Shown here: one piece after another, positions 5,620 to 6,373 of the stretch
Layout of the letters: every line of letters begins with the position of its first letter
Position numbering within the stretch: the stretch's first letter is position 1
Source of the DNA: UBA1543 sp964596375
GTDB taxonomy: Bacteria > Pseudomonadota > Zetaproteobacteria > Mariprofundales > Mariprofundaceae
DNA: 6,373 bases
Assembly: GCA_964596375.1 (NCBI GenBank)
Contig: CAZQTO010000119.1
Span: 1 to 6,373 of the forward strand
Direction of reading: 5' to 3'
Translations under genes and position numbers: made by a program
Notes under the pieces: generated by a model
The model's input: only the letters and a program-made list of their open reading frames with translations
Databases searched by the model: none
What the model was told of the DNA's origin: nothing

Positions 5620-6373
5620 TGCAGCCGGATGACATGGATGCACCTATCAGATTAAACAATGAGCTGTATAGCACAATGTTTCTCCAGGTCCCCTTGGGTA
5701 TTGCGCTGATTGATTCGCTCAACGGGAAATTTCTTGACGCCAACCCGCGCTTTGCGGAGATAGCCGGCAGGTCTATCGAAGAGATGAGGAATATTGACTG
5801 GATGAGCATCACCCATCCGGACGATGTGCAGGAAGACCTGGATAACATGGCGTTGATGAATGCGGGAAAGACTTCCGGTTTCACAATGGATAAGCGATAC
5901 ATACGTCCGGATGGTTCGATTGTCTGGATAAGAATGACGATTGCCTCATTAAGGGTCGAGAAAAACGTTTCACCACAGCATTTCTGTATGGTTGATGATA
6001 TCACCGCCCACAGGGGCCTGGGAGAGGAGCTGCAGCTGCGTGTGCAGGAATCCGAAAAGGCGCGCCAGGCCATGCTCTTCATGCTGGAGGATATGAACGA
6101 ATCCTCGAAGGGGATTGAGCAGGCGAAGAAACAATGGGAAGCCACCTTTGATGCGGTCTCCGATCCGATTTTCCTGCATGACGCCGAGTTGCGCATCGTG
6201 CGCGCCAACCGGGCCTATGCAGAAAAGGCCGGCATGTCCGTTGAGGATGTGATCGGTCAACGCTACTGGGACGTGTTCCCCAAAGGCGAAGGCCCGATGC
6301 CCGGTTGTGCAAAGGCACTGGAAAAAGCAGAAGAAGAAGAAGAAGAAGAAGTCAAAACCGATGACGGCAGGAC
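5619..6373 (+). CDS. PAS-PAS signalling protein, N-terminal part (3' end outside window)
   Basis: The ATG at 5619 shares its A with the stop codon of the previous gene (TGATG), so translation is coupled. The frame stays open for 251 codons to the right edge. Residues about 16-132 are a PAS domain of the PAS_3 type (VPLGIALIDSLNGKFLDANPRF, THPDD at 65-69, YIRPDGSIVWIR, ending MVDDITAHR). Residues about 133-172 form a charged coiled coil. A second PAS domain starts near 173 (WEATFDAVSDPIFLHDAELRIVRANRAYAEKAG, then VIGQRYWDVFPKGEGPMPGC) and is cut by the window edge. It contains seven consecutive Glu (238-244). No signal peptide or membrane segment is seen. The output domain, most likely a histidine kinase or cyclase if the protein follows common architectures, is not in the window. 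Its place in the operon suggests it works with the two output-less sensors upstream. Confidence 0.9.
   Translation, partial: MQPDDMDAPIRLNNELYSTMFLQVPLGIALIDSLNGKFLDANPRFAEIAGRSIEEMRNIDWMSITHPDDVQEDLDNMALMNAGKTSGFTMDKRYIRPDGSIVWIRMTIASLRVEKNVSPQHFCMVDDITAHRGLGEELQLRVQESEKARQAMLFMLEDMNESSKGIEQAKKQWEATFDAVSDPIFLHDAELRIVRANRAYAEKAGMSVEDVIGQRYWDVFPKGEGPMPGCAKALEKAEEEEEEEVKTDDGR
6330..6350 (+). repeat. (GAA)7 trinucleotide tract within the second PAS domain
   Basis: Seven consecutive GAA codons encode seven Glu, directly preceded by GCA and followed by GTC. Pure triplet repeats can slip in replication, but changes here would keep the frame and only alter the length of the acidic run. It sits after the PGC motif in the second PAS domain of the last gene. 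Confidence 0.9.

Noticed and set aside
4234..5643. 469-codon open frame on the minus strand, longer than the GAF-PAS gene it covers
   Set aside because: It reads the same codons backwards in register, so stops would need TTA, CTA or TCA codons in the plus-strand gene, which are rare here. The plus strand has clear GAF and PAS domains, a membrane anchor and a good ribosome binding site; the minus product shows no recognisable domain.
5552..6208. 218-codon open frame on the minus strand opposite the last gene
   Set aside because: The plus-strand frame from 5619 encodes recognisable PAS domains and is coupled to the upstream gene. The minus product is Ser-rich with no domain I recognise.

Overview
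The window is a dense block of bacterial signal-transduction genes, all on the + strand. It holds five genes: the 3' end of a GGDEF diguanylate cyclase, a REC-histidine kinase, a REC protein with five PAS domains, a membrane-anchored GAF-PAS protein, and the 5' part of a PAS-PAS protein that runs off the right edge. No rRNA, tRNA, mobile element, CRISPR array or convincing terminator was seen. The longest stretch without a gene is 95 bases (495-589).

Organism: a Gram-negative-type bacterium with moderate, slightly GC-rich composition and purine-rich Shine-Dalgarno sites. The protein style (GGDEF with an intact I-site, REC-HisKA-HATPase, DITERK-type PAS linkers, two-helix membrane anchor followed by GAF) fits an environmental proteobacterium. 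I cannot name a genus from the sequence.

Layout. 1-494: end of a diguanylate cyclase. 495-589: short spacer ending in a strong ribosome binding site. 590-1807: REC + coiled coil + HisKA + HATPase, with all phosphotransfer residues present. 1808-1864: 57-base spacer. 1865-4291, 4294-5619 and 5619->6373: three very tightly packed genes (2-base gap, then a TGATG stop/start overlap), almost certainly one translationally coupled operon.

How they may work together: the REC-PAS5 protein and the membrane GAF-PAS protein have no enzymatic output domain. Both end in a similar 30-45 residue charged heptad-like tail, just where a kinase or cyclase would normally follow the last PAS domain. The 590-1807 kinase, conversely, has catalytic domains but no small-molecule sensor. 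One reading is a distributed ('split') sensor kinase in which tail-bearing sensors dock on a shared kinase, either the one at 590-1807 or one encoded at the truncated right end. This is inference; sequence beyond the right edge would test it.

Other things to look at: a perfect 20-bp palindrome next to a 12-bp palindrome inside the GAF-PAS gene (5341-5377), a (GAA)7 tract encoding seven consecutive Glu (6330-6350), a cysteine-rich stretch in the GAF domain, and a local AT-rich patch in PAS domain 3 of the five-PAS protein.
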